IMG/VR virus record: IMGVR_UViG_3300042868_004161
Coordinates: 1-44,959 of that record
Reading direction: 5' to 3' (one strand)
Source of the DNA: a virus
Length of the DNA stretch: 44,959 bases
In this document: piece by piece, positions 31,662 through 38,698 of the stretch
Layout of the letters: each line of letters begins with the position of its first letter
Numbering within the stretch: position 1 is the stretch's first letter
Made by a program: the position numbers and the translations under genes
The notes under the pieces: generated by a model
Databases searched by the model: none
What the model was told of the DNA's origin: nothing
The model's input: the letters and a program-made list of their open reading frames with translations, nothing else

Positions 31662-32091
31662 AATAAAAGTCCCAATCCTCTGACACATCGTTTAAAAGTC
31701 GCTGAATCGTGCCAATGGTGGCCTTTATATCATCCCAGTACCAGTCGTTAATCTCAGTCGAGCCAAAGAAGAAGCCCTCTGCTGGCGGTAGTAGGTCGTC
31801 AACCTTGCTGGGATCTTCCAGTACGGATTCACAGACTGCTAGCAACGACCTAAGATTGTCCCTTGAAACAAAGTATTCTCGGCAATCATCTGACCCCGAC
31901 TGGATGTTTTTGACAAACCAATAATGGATAGCGTTAGCCTTTCGCCAGTACATGGCTTCGCAACAAACCTCTTTGACACGCATACCACCATTGTCTAAGC
32001 CTATATCGCTGATCTTCTGAGCAATCTCTTGCTCACCATCCCTGACTCTCCATAGGTAGCGTTTAGCGTTTAAGTACATATCTAAGCCCAT
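31645..32091 (-). CDS. Conserved accessory protein (MGLDMYL type)
   Basis: A 148-residue protein starting MGLDMYLNAKRYLWRV. AGGAG lies 6 bases before this ATG, so the upstream in-frame ATG is rejected. It contains EVCCEAMYWRKANAIHYWFVKNIQSGSDDCREYFVSRDNL, many aromatic residues and several Cys. I recall MGLDMYL proteins from phages and plasmids, always without function. Its ATG overlaps the upstream gene's stop. Confidence 0.75.
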   Translation of the reverse strand: MGLDMYLNAKRYLWRVRDGEQEIAQKISDIGLDNGGMRVKEVCCEAMYWRKANAIHYWFVKNIQSGSDDCREYFVSRDNLRSLLAVCESVLEDPSKVDDLLPPAEGFFFGSTEINDWYWDDIKATIGTIQRLLNDVSEDWDFYYASSW

Positions 32092-32303
32092 TACATACTC
32101 CTGTAAGTTTTTAAAACACAATAGTTATACAGATCGAGAAAATCCTTCTCGAAATACCATTTTTGTGAATCGTTGTTCAACTCGGTTATAGCCCGACTCT
32201 TAAGCCGATCTAAATGAGAATCGCTGATTCTTTGATTCTTCTTAACCCATGCCATAAACTGGTGGAAGTAGTCCAGCAATTCGCCTTCCAATTCGATTTC
32301 CAT
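32091..32303 (-). CDS. Small acidic helical protein
   Basis: A 70-residue protein (MEIELEGELLDYFHQFMAWVKKNQR...), predicted mostly helical. An AAGGAACG sequence lies upstream of the ATG. Its stop overlaps the MGLDMYL gene start. No motif is recognised. Confidence 0.65.
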   Translation of the reverse strand: MEIELEGELLDYFHQFMAWVKKNQRISDSHLDRLKSRAITELNNDSQKWYFEKDFLDLYNYCVLKTYRSM

Positions 32304-32312
32304 AGCGTTCCT

Positions 32313-32792
32313 TTAAGTGTTTGCTAAGTCAATATTTTTAAAAATGTCTACCAAAACCAAGGCATCCGATCTGTCTATCTTCATGTCTATTTTTTGGTTG
32401 AACTCTTTGATGATCTTGCACATGGTTGCGTGATCCACTACCGAACCGCCTTTAGTTACTGAATCCTCAGGAACAACCCCGACATTTAACTGAAAGCAAA
32501 CAACGGTAGTACCCCACGATTCCTGTTCTTCATCGCCATCGTAGAAGCACATAGTGAACTCTGTACCATCTTCCCCAAGGTCATGCCCTAGGTTGTCGTT
32601 AGTCATGACTAGGAAGCCGTTATCCAGTTTCTTAACCCATGCGGTGCATCCGCCCCCAGTATGATCCACATAGAAGCCGTACCCTTTAGGGTCAACGGTA
32701 AACCGCCCACAAGGGCTAACGGTTGGATTTTGAATGGCAACATCCTCAAAAAAGAATGCCATTGTTTCTAAATCAAAAGTGTTATTTTTCAT
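32313..32792 (-). CDS. Accessory protein, unknown
   Basis: A 159-residue protein. The first ~110 residues are beta-rich with many Gly and aromatic residues (GRFTVDPKGYGFYVDHTGGGCTAWVKKLDNGFLVMTNDNLGHDLG). The C-terminal ~45 residues are helical. It overlaps the YubB-like gene by 11 bases. No enzyme signature is visible. Confidence 0.65.
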   Translation of the reverse strand: MKNNTFDLETMAFFFEDVAIQNPTVSPCGRFTVDPKGYGFYVDHTGGGCTAWVKKLDNGFLVMTNDNLGHDLGEDGTEFTMCFYDGDEEQESWGTTVVCFQLNVGVVPEDSVTKGGSVVDHATMCKIIKEFNQKIDMKIDRSDALVLVDIFKNIDLANT

Positions 32793-33291
32793 TTTCTTCC
32801 TCTGGACTGATATCCCATGATTCTTGAACCAAGCCCTCGGCTTGACTGTTTTCTATGTAACCCTCAAAGGACATCCCTTCCTCTGAATATTCATTTCTGA
32901 AGTAAGCATCAGGGTATTGCAATGCGAACCATTCAAAGAAGTTTTCAGGCGGACTCCATGCGGTTTCAAACATGACATAAGTTTCGTTCGGATTGTGGTC
33001 ATCAAAATCCACAAAACGAGCATCCCATTTAGTACCCCAGTTAGCGATGTTCCACATATACCAGTCGGGGAAGCCGTACTTTTTAATATTGGCTTTCTGC
33101 TTCTCATTGGGTTCACGACCAAGGCTGGACTCGGTATCAATCAATTCCTGAGGGCATGGCAACAAGTCTTGAAATGGTCGGGCTATGAGTTCGCCTTCGC
33201 TCTCGTACTTGGGTCTAAATGCTTCTGCCAGTTTCTTACCGCCCTCGCTGGTTGTGTCAATGGTTAAACGGTTGTAGCACCAATTAGGCAT
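32782..33291 (-). CDS. YubB/Api92-like (DUF1281) ferredoxin-fold protein
   Basis: A 169-residue protein beginning MPNWCYNRLTID, the signature start of the DUF1281/YubB group. The later WYMWNIANWGTKWDA and FETAWSPPENFFEWFALQYP are also typical. The fold in the family is ferredoxin-like. Members occur on conjugative plasmids and in phages near anti-defence genes, with unknown function. It overlaps both neighbours by several bases. Confidence 0.8.
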   Translation of the reverse strand: MPNWCYNRLTIDTTSEGGKKLAEAFRPKYESEGELIARPFQDLLPCPQELIDTESSLGREPNEKQKANIKKYGFPDWYMWNIANWGTKWDARFVDFDDHNPNETYVMFETAWSPPENFFEWFALQYPDAYFRNEYSEEGMSFEGYIENSQAEGLVQESWDISPEEENEK

Positions 33292-33475
33292 GATCTTTTT
33301 CCTCTTCTTTTTTAACTAAATGATCCATAAAAAATAATTTTGTATGTATTTCTTCAAGCATTGCAATCGTAGATTTTGAAGAGTCTAGGTTTTCAACATA
33401 ATCATTGAAAACCATCAACAAAAACTCCCACTCTTTCCTAGTCAAATTGCATGGTTTATTTTTTAACTTAGGCAT
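33284..33475 (-). CDS. Small helical protein
   Basis: A 63-residue protein read from ATG 33475 (MPKLKNKPCNLTRKEWEFLLMVFNDYVENL). AAGGAG lies 9 bases before this ATG, and the start overlaps the previous stop (TAATG). A start seven codons upstream would place that AAGGAG inside the gene. Charged and helical, no family recognised. Confidence 0.65.
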   Translation of the reverse strand: MPKLKNKPCNLTRKEWEFLLMVFNDYVENLDSSKSTIAMLEEIHTKLFFMDHLVKKEEEKDHA

Positions 33476-33888
33476 TATGAAATTCTCCTTACCCAATGTT
33501 CACAAAAAACTCCATCCAAGTCATAGCCTTCACCAACATGAAGAGTGCGGATGTTTTCAATATCCTTTTCTTCGTAGCCATTCTCGATACTGAAAAAATC
33601 AACAGGGTGATAGGCAAGCGTTGACTTGAGATCATCATCCCGATAACCAGCACCCCAAAAGCACTCGTAAATTTTCCCTTCCGAATCACCCCCCAATATT
33701 TCAAAAATCTTCCAATCGTTAGGGTTGAAATCATCAAGATAACCAAGAGAAACAGAGTCCTGACATTCTTTTACGAACTCATCCAATTCAGCCTTGGCTT
33801 CCTGATAAGAGTTATAGGTAATCGGGAACTCTTCGGGACATTCCCATTCGTTTTCATAAAATCGAGTTTGTATTTGAAATTTAGGCAT
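33475..33888 (-). CDS. Acidic accessory protein, unknown
   Basis: A 137-residue acidic protein from ATG 33888 (MPKFQIQTRFYENEWECPEEF), with GGAG 8 bases upstream. A TTG two codons earlier is less likely. It contains YLDDFNPNDWKIFEILGGDSEGKIYECFWGAGYRDDD, with many Asp/Glu and aromatic residues. Strong negative charge is seen in DNA-mimic anti-restriction proteins, but nothing more specific supports that here. Confidence 0.6.
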   Translation of the reverse strand: MPKFQIQTRFYENEWECPEEFPITYNSYQEAKAELDEFVKECQDSVSLGYLDDFNPNDWKIFEILGGDSEGKIYECFWGAGYRDDDLKSTLAYHPVDFFSIENGYEEKDIENIRTLHVGEGYDLDGVFCEHWVRRIS

Positions 33889-33890
33889 GA

Positions 33891-34238
33891 TCAATACTCC
33901 GATGTAAGCATCAATACATTGTCGGCAAGATAGAAGCGGTACTCGCCCTCTGGACAGTCGGTAAGACTTATATTCTTTTGGAATATCCGTTTATCGTTGC
34001 CATCATCCGCTATGATCTTTGCCTTACCATCATTGACCGATAAGGTAATGACTATGAAAGGTTCGTTCTTAGTCTTTGGGTAAATCTCGGTTGCGATGAT
34101 GTCAAGAAACCAAAACGCACCAGCCTTTTCCGCAAAGTACTGCACCCCATCCGTATGCTTGAGATGAGGGTTAAACAGAAAAGTTTTATAGTAATTTTCT
34201 GTGCCGTAAAACTGAGATAAGTCGAGAGATGTTTTCAT
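33891..34238 (-). CDS. DUF6876-like protein
   Basis: A 115-residue protein. FYGTENYYKT, HTDGVQYFAEKAGAFWFLDIIATEI and EPFIVITLSV match my memory of DUF6876 (GTExYY ... TDGVxYLAExAxAYWLIDxIAS). The family is found on plasmids and phages in accessory regions and has no known role. It lies second in the minus accessory operon. Confidence 0.7.
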   Translation of the reverse strand: MKTSLDLSQFYGTENYYKTFLFNPHLKHTDGVQYFAEKAGAFWFLDIIATEIYPKTKNEPFIVITLSVNDGKAKIIADDGNDKRIFQKNISLTDCPEGEYRFYLADNVLMLTSEY

Positions 34239-34242
34239 CTGT

Positions 34243-34485
34243 TTAGTCCCTTAATACTGGTAAGGTTGGTTGGGCAGGATCACAAGTAAACAACGCACCA
34301 GCATTGTTGCCCTCGTCATCGCTACTGGGGTAAATCATGTTGCCGTCATCTAAGATCATGACTACGCATCGTTCATACCAGCCAAGGTTTTCCATTTCTT
34401 CAATGGTGAGATAACGCACATCCACAATCTTTCGATTGAGTAATTGCTTCTTTGCTACATCGATCCAAAATTTATCGTTGTTCAT
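34243..34485 (-). CDS. Conserved small accessory protein, first gene of the operon
   Basis: An 80-residue protein. IVDVRYLTIEEMENLGWYERCVVMILDDGNMIYPSSDDEGNNAGALFT is a pattern I recall from many phage and bacterial accessory regions (VRYxTxxExxxLGW ... LxDGxxIxPSxDxEGNxAGALF). Function is unknown. It is the first gene under the control region at 34.5-34.7 kb, and its leader would carry the GC-rich repeats. Confidence 0.75.
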   Translation of the reverse strand: MNNDKFWIDVAKKQLLNRKIVDVRYLTIEEMENLGWYERCVVMILDDGNMIYPSSDDEGNNAGALFTCDPAQPTLPVLRD

Positions 34486-34509
34486 AGAGATCCTAATTAA
34501 GTTAAATAA

Positions 34510-34636
34510 AAGCCTGACCCTTCACAAGCCTGACCTTCCTAAGCCCGACTCTCGCAAGCCTGACCTTCCTGCACTCCCGAACAGGCGAGTAAACCCTTGG
34601 CCTTAGCCAAGCCTGACCTTCCAAGCCTGACCTTCC
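34510..34636 (-). repeat. Six GC-rich 14-15 bp direct repeats (iteron-like)
   Basis: Copies of AAGCCTGACCTTCC start at 34510 (variant), 34526, 34541 (variant), 34556, 34609 and 34623. The first four are spaced 15-16 bases, the last two 14. Between the groups, CTTGGC/GCCAAG forms a hairpin (34596-34611). Upstream toward 34640-34790 the DNA becomes strongly AT-rich. The repeats lie between the predicted minus promoter and the first minus gene, so they would also be transcribed as GGAAGGTCAGGCTT units. Confidence 0.85.
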
Positions 34637-34667
34637 AGCCAGTATTTAAAAATACAATACATCGCTA

Positions 34668-34694
34668 AATGTACCATATTGTTTCAGTTGTCAA
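34668..34694 (-). promoter_or_regulatory. Candidate promoter of the minus accessory operon
   Basis: Read on the minus strand, a perfect TTGACA (complement of 34689-34694) is followed 15 bases later by TACATT, which is preceded by TGG as an extended -10. The spacer is short, but the -35 is exact. The transcript would include the repeat array in a ~170-base leader. Confidence 0.5.
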
Positions 34695-34766
34695 TAATAG
34701 TTGAGTAAATTAGTAGGTTATTCCTTTTTTTAGAAATAAAAATCGAGTATATATTATGTAAAACAA

Positions 34767-34858
34767 GGGGATAATAACCCTATGCAATACTCAAGTAATG
34801 CCTATATATTGCAAGGTATGAGACAATCTCAATAGGGTAATTTTGCCCTTTGCAATAC
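34767..34858 (+). promoter_or_regulatory. Duplicated leader element upstream of the amidoligase
   Basis: A unit of GGG, 7-8 AT-rich bases, CCCT, one base, TGCAATAC occurs twice: 34768-34790 and 34835-34858, 67-68 bases apart. Each GGG/CCC can form a small hairpin just before TGCAATAC. The second copy ends 3 bases before the GGAGG ribosome-binding site (34862-34866) of the amidoligase gene, so a bound factor could block translation or transcription. No convincing -35/-10 pair was found here. Confidence 0.5.
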
Positions 34859-34874
34859 ATTGGAGGTATTGAAA

Positions 34875-36167
34875 ATGATGAATTTAATGGAGCATCGGAA
34901 AACAGGGGATGGCATCAGCTATATAAGGCGAATCATCCAGCGCAATTTGGGTTGTCCCGATCATCGTTGGGGGCATACCCGATCTAATTTTTTGGATCTA
35001 AGAAAACGCTATCGGCGATTTGGTCAAGCGATGGCGGTATGCATTCAGGATGATGATGCTAGTTCGGCATTGGATTTAATTGCAGAATCCAGCGTTCGCC
35101 ATAAGTTTGGTTGGGTTGATTTCATGGATGCCCATTTCTCAGGATGTTATTTTGAGTGTCACGACTGTGACGGTGTTTTTTCGGATGATGAAGCCCACAA
35201 CGCATATGACGATTACACAATTTGCGGTTCATGTGTTGAAGGTTATCTCTACTCGGACAGAAGGGGTTGTTATGTTCGGGAAGATGACGAAGACGAAGAC
35301 GAATTGCAAAATATTCGTGAGTACCATACATCCTCGGATTGTCTAGGTCATATCCCCAGTAAATACGATAAGCGTACCCCTAGAGTACTTCTCGGACTTG
35401 AGTTGGAGATGGAGATAAAAGACAATTATTGTCGTGATGAAAGGGCAGGATTTTTGCTTGAAAGTTTAAGAAATTACGAGCATTTCGATTATGCCCTCTG
35501 CGAAAATGATGGATCGCTAAATAACGGTTTCGAGATGGTAACTGCATATACTGGCTTGGATGTTCATGCGAAGCAGTTGGAATTTTTCAAGTCTGGGTTG
35601 CGTGGTGCGATCTCGCACGATAGCGATAATTGCGGACTTCATGTCCACATCTGTAAGGCTGATATGAGTACCTTACATGGGGCGAAAATGATCTTATTCA
35701 TTAACGATCAAGCAAACCAAAAACTAATTAAAGCGATTGCTCGTAGGGATGATTCGGGCTATGCGAAGTTCAAAAATAAACAAGTGGATAAGAGTTGGCT
35801 CAAGTCTGCGATTGGTTGTGAAACTAAGCGTTCCCAGTTGCGGAATCTCAATCATGATCGATACGAAGCCCTTAATTTTAAAAATGATAAAACGGTGGAA
35901 TTTCGTCTTTTCAAGGGTTCATTGGTTTACGAGACAATCATGTCATGCCTAGAATTTACCTATGCGACATGGTTTTTTACTAGGGAATCCAGCACCAAAA
36001 ATATGACGATTGACGGTTTTCTAAAGTTCATTTGTGCTAATGAGAATCGGGGCGATACAAAATTCCTGCGTGCTTATTTAAAGGCTAGAGGGTTCGAGTT
36101 GCCCGAAAAAAATACCGTTATCCAGTTCCCAAAACAATCCGACAATCAACTTAAGAAAGTGGCTTAA
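34875..36167 (+). CDS. Amidoligase (Amidoligase_2-like) with N-terminal zinc ribbon
   Basis: A 430-residue protein from ATG 34875, which has GGAGG 8 bases upstream. A TTG at 34860 precedes that site and is rejected. Residues ~95-120 form a zinc ribbon (CHDC, CGSC). The catalytic domain, from ~170, has GLELEME (174-180), NDGSLNNGFEMVTAY, CGLHVHI (253-259) and TVEFRLFKGS (340-349). This is the order of the glutamine-synthetase-like COOH-NH2 ligases called amidoligases. They use ATP to join an amine to a carboxyl group. The next gene, 2 bases away, encodes a glutamine amidotransferase that could supply ammonia. The substrate is unknown. Confidence 0.82.
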   Translation: MMNLMEHRKTGDGISYIRRIIQRNLGCPDHRWGHTRSNFLDLRKRYRRFGQAMAVCIQDDDASSALDLIAESSVRHKFGWVDFMDAHFSGCYFECHDCDGVFSDDEAHNAYDDYTICGSCVEGYLYSDRRGCYVREDDEDEDELQNIREYHTSSDCLGHIPSKYDKRTPRVLLGLELEMEIKDNYCRDERAGFLLESLRNYEHFDYALCENDGSLNNGFEMVTAYTGLDVHAKQLEFFKSGLRGAISHDSDNCGLHVHICKADMSTLHGAKMILFINDQANQKLIKAIARRDDSGYAKFKNKQVDKSWLKSAIGCETKRSQLRNLNHDRYEALNFKNDKTVEFRLFKGSLVYETIMSCLEFTYATWFFTRESSTKNMTIDGFLKFICANENRGDTKFLRAYLKARGFELPEKNTVIQFPKQSDNQLKKVA

Positions 36168-36169
36168 TC

Positions 36170-37120
36170 ATGTGCTTACTCGTTACTCAATCCAAATCTT
36201 CCCCGATCCTTTCGGATGCGTGGCTTACCGATTTCTATGATTTCAATTCGGATGGTGTCGGGGTTATGTTCGCCAATAATGGCGATTTAGTCATTAAGAA
36301 AATCATCCCCAAAACTGCGGAAGAGTTCATCCAGTTTTATCGTGCCGATATTCAAGGTCGGGATTGTGCTTTCCATTTGCGGATGCGTACTCATGGGGAG
36401 ATCGATCTCGCTAATTGTCATCCGTATGAAGTCCTCAATCGGGCTGAGCATGGAATAGATCTATGGCTTATGCACAATGGCATTCTTTCGACTGGTAATA
36501 AGGCGAATGTGAAAATGTCCGATACATGGCACTATATCAATGATTACCTAAAGCCTATGCTTGCTGGTAATCCTGATTTCGCTTTCCATCCAGCGTTTAA
36601 AGCCCTTGTTGCGGATCATATCGGGGGATCTAATAAGTTCGTGCTTATGGATAATGAAGGTCGGCAAGTGGTCATAAATCAGGAAGAGGGGGTTTATTGG
36701 GGCGGTTTATGGCTCTCCAATACCTATGCTTGGTCGGCTAGTCGCTCGGCTGGTGATCGTCCAGTAAATGGAAAGAGGGCTAAGAAACAAGTAAAGGAAA
36801 TGCCCGAAGTGCGCTCGGTTTATAAGTATTCCAATTACTCAATGACTACTTATGACTACATGGGCAAGGGTGACTACTCGGCTAATGATGAGTATGTGAT
36901 CCAGTCAAATCTCGATGATCTCGATTACTGCGGTATCACTCATGGGGTTAGTGTTGGGATGGGGCTGGATTTCGTTGATGCGTTCGGGATGGAATCCTTT
37001 CTCGATGTTATCGATCAGGCTATGGATCGGGCTATCGATGGGGAATGGTTTACGAAGGTAATGGGGGATCATGTGAAGGCTAGAGAAGTCTTTCCATACC
37101 TTGGGAGATATACCGTATAA
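36170..37120 (+). CDS. Class II glutamine amidotransferase
   Basis: A 316-residue protein. MCLLVTQ places Cys at residue 2, the N-terminal nucleophile after Met removal. NSDGVGVMF, FHLRMRTHGEID (R71-G76) and MHNGIL (H102-G104) are the other class II (Ntn) glutaminase motifs. Such a domain releases ammonia from glutamine. No synthase domain is fused. The C-terminal ~150 residues are not recognised. It follows the amidoligase with a 2-base gap and ends in a double terminator, so the two genes form a closed two-gene unit. Confidence 0.85.
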   Translation: MCLLVTQSKSSPILSDAWLTDFYDFNSDGVGVMFANNGDLVIKKIIPKTAEEFIQFYRADIQGRDCAFHLRMRTHGEIDLANCHPYEVLNRAEHGIDLWLMHNGILSTGNKANVKMSDTWHYINDYLKPMLAGNPDFAFHPAFKALVADHIGGSNKFVLMDNEGRQVVINQEEGVYWGGLWLSNTYAWSASRSAGDRPVNGKRAKKQVKEMPEVRSVYKYSNYSMTTYDYMGKGDYSANDEYVIQSNLDDLDYCGITHGVSVGMGLDFVDAFGMESFLDVIDQAMDRAIDGEWFTKVMGDHVKAREVFPYLGRYTV

Positions 37121-37141
37121 AAACTGCTCCAATCAGTTTTT
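37119..37141 (+). terminator. Stem-loop overlapping the amidotransferase stop
   Basis: AAAAACTG and CAGTTTTT form a perfect 8 bp stem around a 7-base loop, with the T-rich arm acting as the U-tract. The symmetrical A/T arms would let it work on both strands. Confidence 0.75.
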
Positions 37142-37144
37142 AAG

Positions 37145-37168
37145 CCCCCAGCAATGGGGGTTTTTTTT
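37145..37168 (+). terminator. Strong intrinsic terminator
   Basis: CCCCC (37145-37149), a 6-base loop, GGGGG (37156-37160), then eight T. It directly follows the first hairpin, so the amidoligase unit is insulated from the terminase operon. Confidence 0.9.
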
Positions 37169-37386
37169 CGTCCATACATTTCCAGGAGAGCAAAACCAAT
37201 TTTTTTACCCCAGTTGAATTGCAAAAAATCGGGTCAAAATGTGGCATTTTTTCAAGGTCAAATATTTTGCTGCGGGGTACTCACCATTTTTTTTAGGTCA
37301 GTTTTGATGGGTTTTCTCTTACTGGTGCGAGTTGTGGGGGTGTGCTTTGGTTTCGGTGTGGGTGTCTGGTCGAAGTAATGCCCCAG
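37169..37386 (+). other. Gene-free spacer before the late promoter
   Basis: No credible gene. A 74-residue ORF crossing it begins inside the terminator loop and is rejected. The pentamer GGTCA occurs three times (37232, 37256, 37296), each in an AT-rich setting. Bases ~37333-37372 are a T/G-only-like strand with several GG and GGG runs. These may be regulator sites or may be nothing. Confidence 0.5.
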
Positions 37387-37414
37387 TTGCACAAGTTGGG
37401 GAAATGCCTATACT
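37387..37414 (+). promoter_or_regulatory. Sigma-70-like promoter of the packaging/head operon
   Basis: TTGCAC, a 16-base spacer, TATACT. The -35 lies inside an imperfect inverted repeat CCCCAGTT...AGTTGGGG (37381-37401), a possible operator. Transcription would start ~20 bases before the small terminase ATG. Confidence 0.65.
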
Positions 37415-37441
37415 TGGCTGAAATTCGCGAGGTGTTCACAT

Positions 37442-38203
37442 ATGGAAATGAAAAGACTAAGTAGGAAGCAGATAAGAGAACAGATAGCAAGTACTCCATT
37501 GGAAGAGATACTCCATGTCCCAGTAAGATCGCTTACATCAAAGCAGAAGGACTACTGTAAGCGTGTGGCTAGTGGGAAACCGTTTAATCAATCGTATAGG
37601 GAAGCGTACCAGTCGAAGGCGAATCCCAAATCAATCGGAGTTGAGGTACATCATATGAACAAAGATCCTAGAATCATCCTAGAGACAGAAGCCCAAAAGC
37701 GGGCTATTGAGTTTGAGAAGTCTTATTCTGCTAGGCAGTTGAAGTCTATTGTTATCTCCCAGTTAACTCAGGAAGCCCTCAATCCTGAATCTAAGCCCTC
37801 GGAAAGGATCTCTGCTCTCAAGGCTTTGGGATCGGTCGCTGAGTTGGGGGTATTCAAGACGATAAAAGAAACTCGGATCATAAAAGACAGTGCGTCGGCA
37901 AAAGCAGATCTACTGGATAAGATCCGTAAAGCCATGAAGGATCAATCAAGAACAATCGATGCGGATGCTATGAGTTTGCTAGATGAAATCAATTCCTATG
38001 GTGCAACGCAACAGGAAAATAATTTGGGTGACGAGGCCCTGGCAGCAGACCCACTCCCTGGTGACCCCCCAAATTTGCCTGACGCTGACTCGAATCTACT
38101 ACATACTAATGTACTCAAACAATCACCAGAAGGTAGCGACTCTAAACAATCCCAAGATGAAAACGATTCTCAACAAACAGAGAGGGAATCAGAAAAATCC
38201 TGA
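37442..38203 (+). CDS. terS: Small terminase subunit
   Basis: A 253-residue protein. LTSKQKDYCKRVASGKPFNQSYREAY (residues ~31-56) is the helix-turn-helix seen at the start of phage small terminases. A helical oligomerisation region follows (~85-170). The C-terminus is hydrophilic, Asn/Gln/Ser/Asp-rich and probably disordered. It would recognise the packaging site and load TerL, which is encoded three genes on. GAGG about 9 bases upstream supports ATG 37442, although ATG 37448 is also possible. Confidence 0.75.
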   Translation: MEMKRLSRKQIREQIASTPLEEILHVPVRSLTSKQKDYCKRVASGKPFNQSYREAYQSKANPKSIGVEVHHMNKDPRIILETEAQKRAIEFEKSYSARQLKSIVISQLTQEALNPESKPSERISALKALGSVAELGVFKTIKETRIIKDSASAKADLLDKIRKAMKDQSRTIDADAMSLLDEINSYGATQQENNLGDEALAADPLPGDPPNLPDADSNLLHTNVLKQSPEGSDSKQSQDENDSQQTERESEKS

Positions 38204-38225
38204 GGAAAAACAATGGGTTAGATTT

Positions 38226-38249
38226 CTATCTTTAAACGTTTAAAGATAG
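38226..38249. repeat. Perfect palindrome, copy 2
   Basis: This is a 24 bp perfect palindrome whose inner 22 bp are identical to 25970-25991. It begins 22 bases after the small terminase stop. Both copies therefore sit just behind a gene end, in front of a hairpin-forming spacer. Confidence 0.9.
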
Positions 38250-38266
38250 GTTATGAAGTGTTTATA

Positions 38267-38280
38267 GGGGGAAGGCCCCC
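38267..38280 (+). other. GC hairpin without T-run
   Basis: GGGGG-AAGG-CCCCC. No T-run follows, so it may be a weak terminator or RNA-stability element between the small terminase and the next gene. Confidence 0.45.
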
Positions 38281-38318
38281 CTTATGTTTTGAAATGAAAT
38301 GGTAGGGGGGGGTATATT

Positions 38319-38477
38319 TTGAGAAAATTAGAAGATGTGGAACGAGACATATACAGAGTGCAACATATCCTGCGTACCCTTCATTTAGAGAGAACCTTGC
38401 TTATACAGGCTATTGAGGGAGTAGAGACTTCCTCTAAGGTCTTAACAAAGATGGCTATAGAGAAGATGATGAAATGA
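38319..38477 (+). CDS. 52-residue helical protein with TTG start
   Basis: TTG at 38319, preceded by a G-rich AGGGGGGGG site 7 bases upstream. The stop overlaps the ATG of the LexA-like gene. The product (RKLEDVERDIYRVQHILRTLHLERTLL...) is a single long amphipathic helix followed by a shorter one. It fills a gap in an otherwise tightly packed operon. Function is unknown. Confidence 0.6.
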   Translation: MRKLEDVERDIYRVQHILRTLHLERTLLIQAIEGVETSSKVLTKMAIEKMMK

Positions 38478-38698
38478 CGGAAAAACAAGCCTTGGTGTAT
38501 AAGTTCATAGATGAGTGGTGGAAGATGTACGGTTTCGCTCCTTCTATAGATGATGTCATGAGATTCACCGGGGATAAAGGGCGGGCGAACATTCACCGTA
38601 TTTATCATAAGCTGTGTGAACACGGGCATTGCAAGATGGTGCCGAGGTTGGCTAGGTCAATACGGCCATCGTACTTACGGGTAAAGGATTTAGATTGA
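38474..38698 (+). CDS. LexA N-terminal-like winged-helix protein
   Basis: A 74-residue protein. LVYKFIDEWWKMYGFAPSIDDVMRFTGDKGRANIHRIYHKLCEHGHCKMVP follows the LexA DNA-binding domain pattern (GxxPSxxE/D...N/S-hxxxLxxxG). There is no protease domain. It may regulate late genes or the host SOS regulon. Its stop overlaps the TerL start. Confidence 0.75.
   Translation: MTEKQALVYKFIDEWWKMYGFAPSIDDVMRFTGDKGRANIHRIYHKLCEHGHCKMVPRLARSIRPSYLRVKDLD

Noticed and set aside
34510-34636. CRISPR array reading of the GC-rich repeats
   Set aside because: Units are only 14-15 bases and mostly directly adjacent, with no spacers of uniform length.
37154-37378. 74-residue ORF after the amidotransferase
   Set aside because: It starts within the loop of a strong terminator, has no ribosome-binding site and its product looks random.
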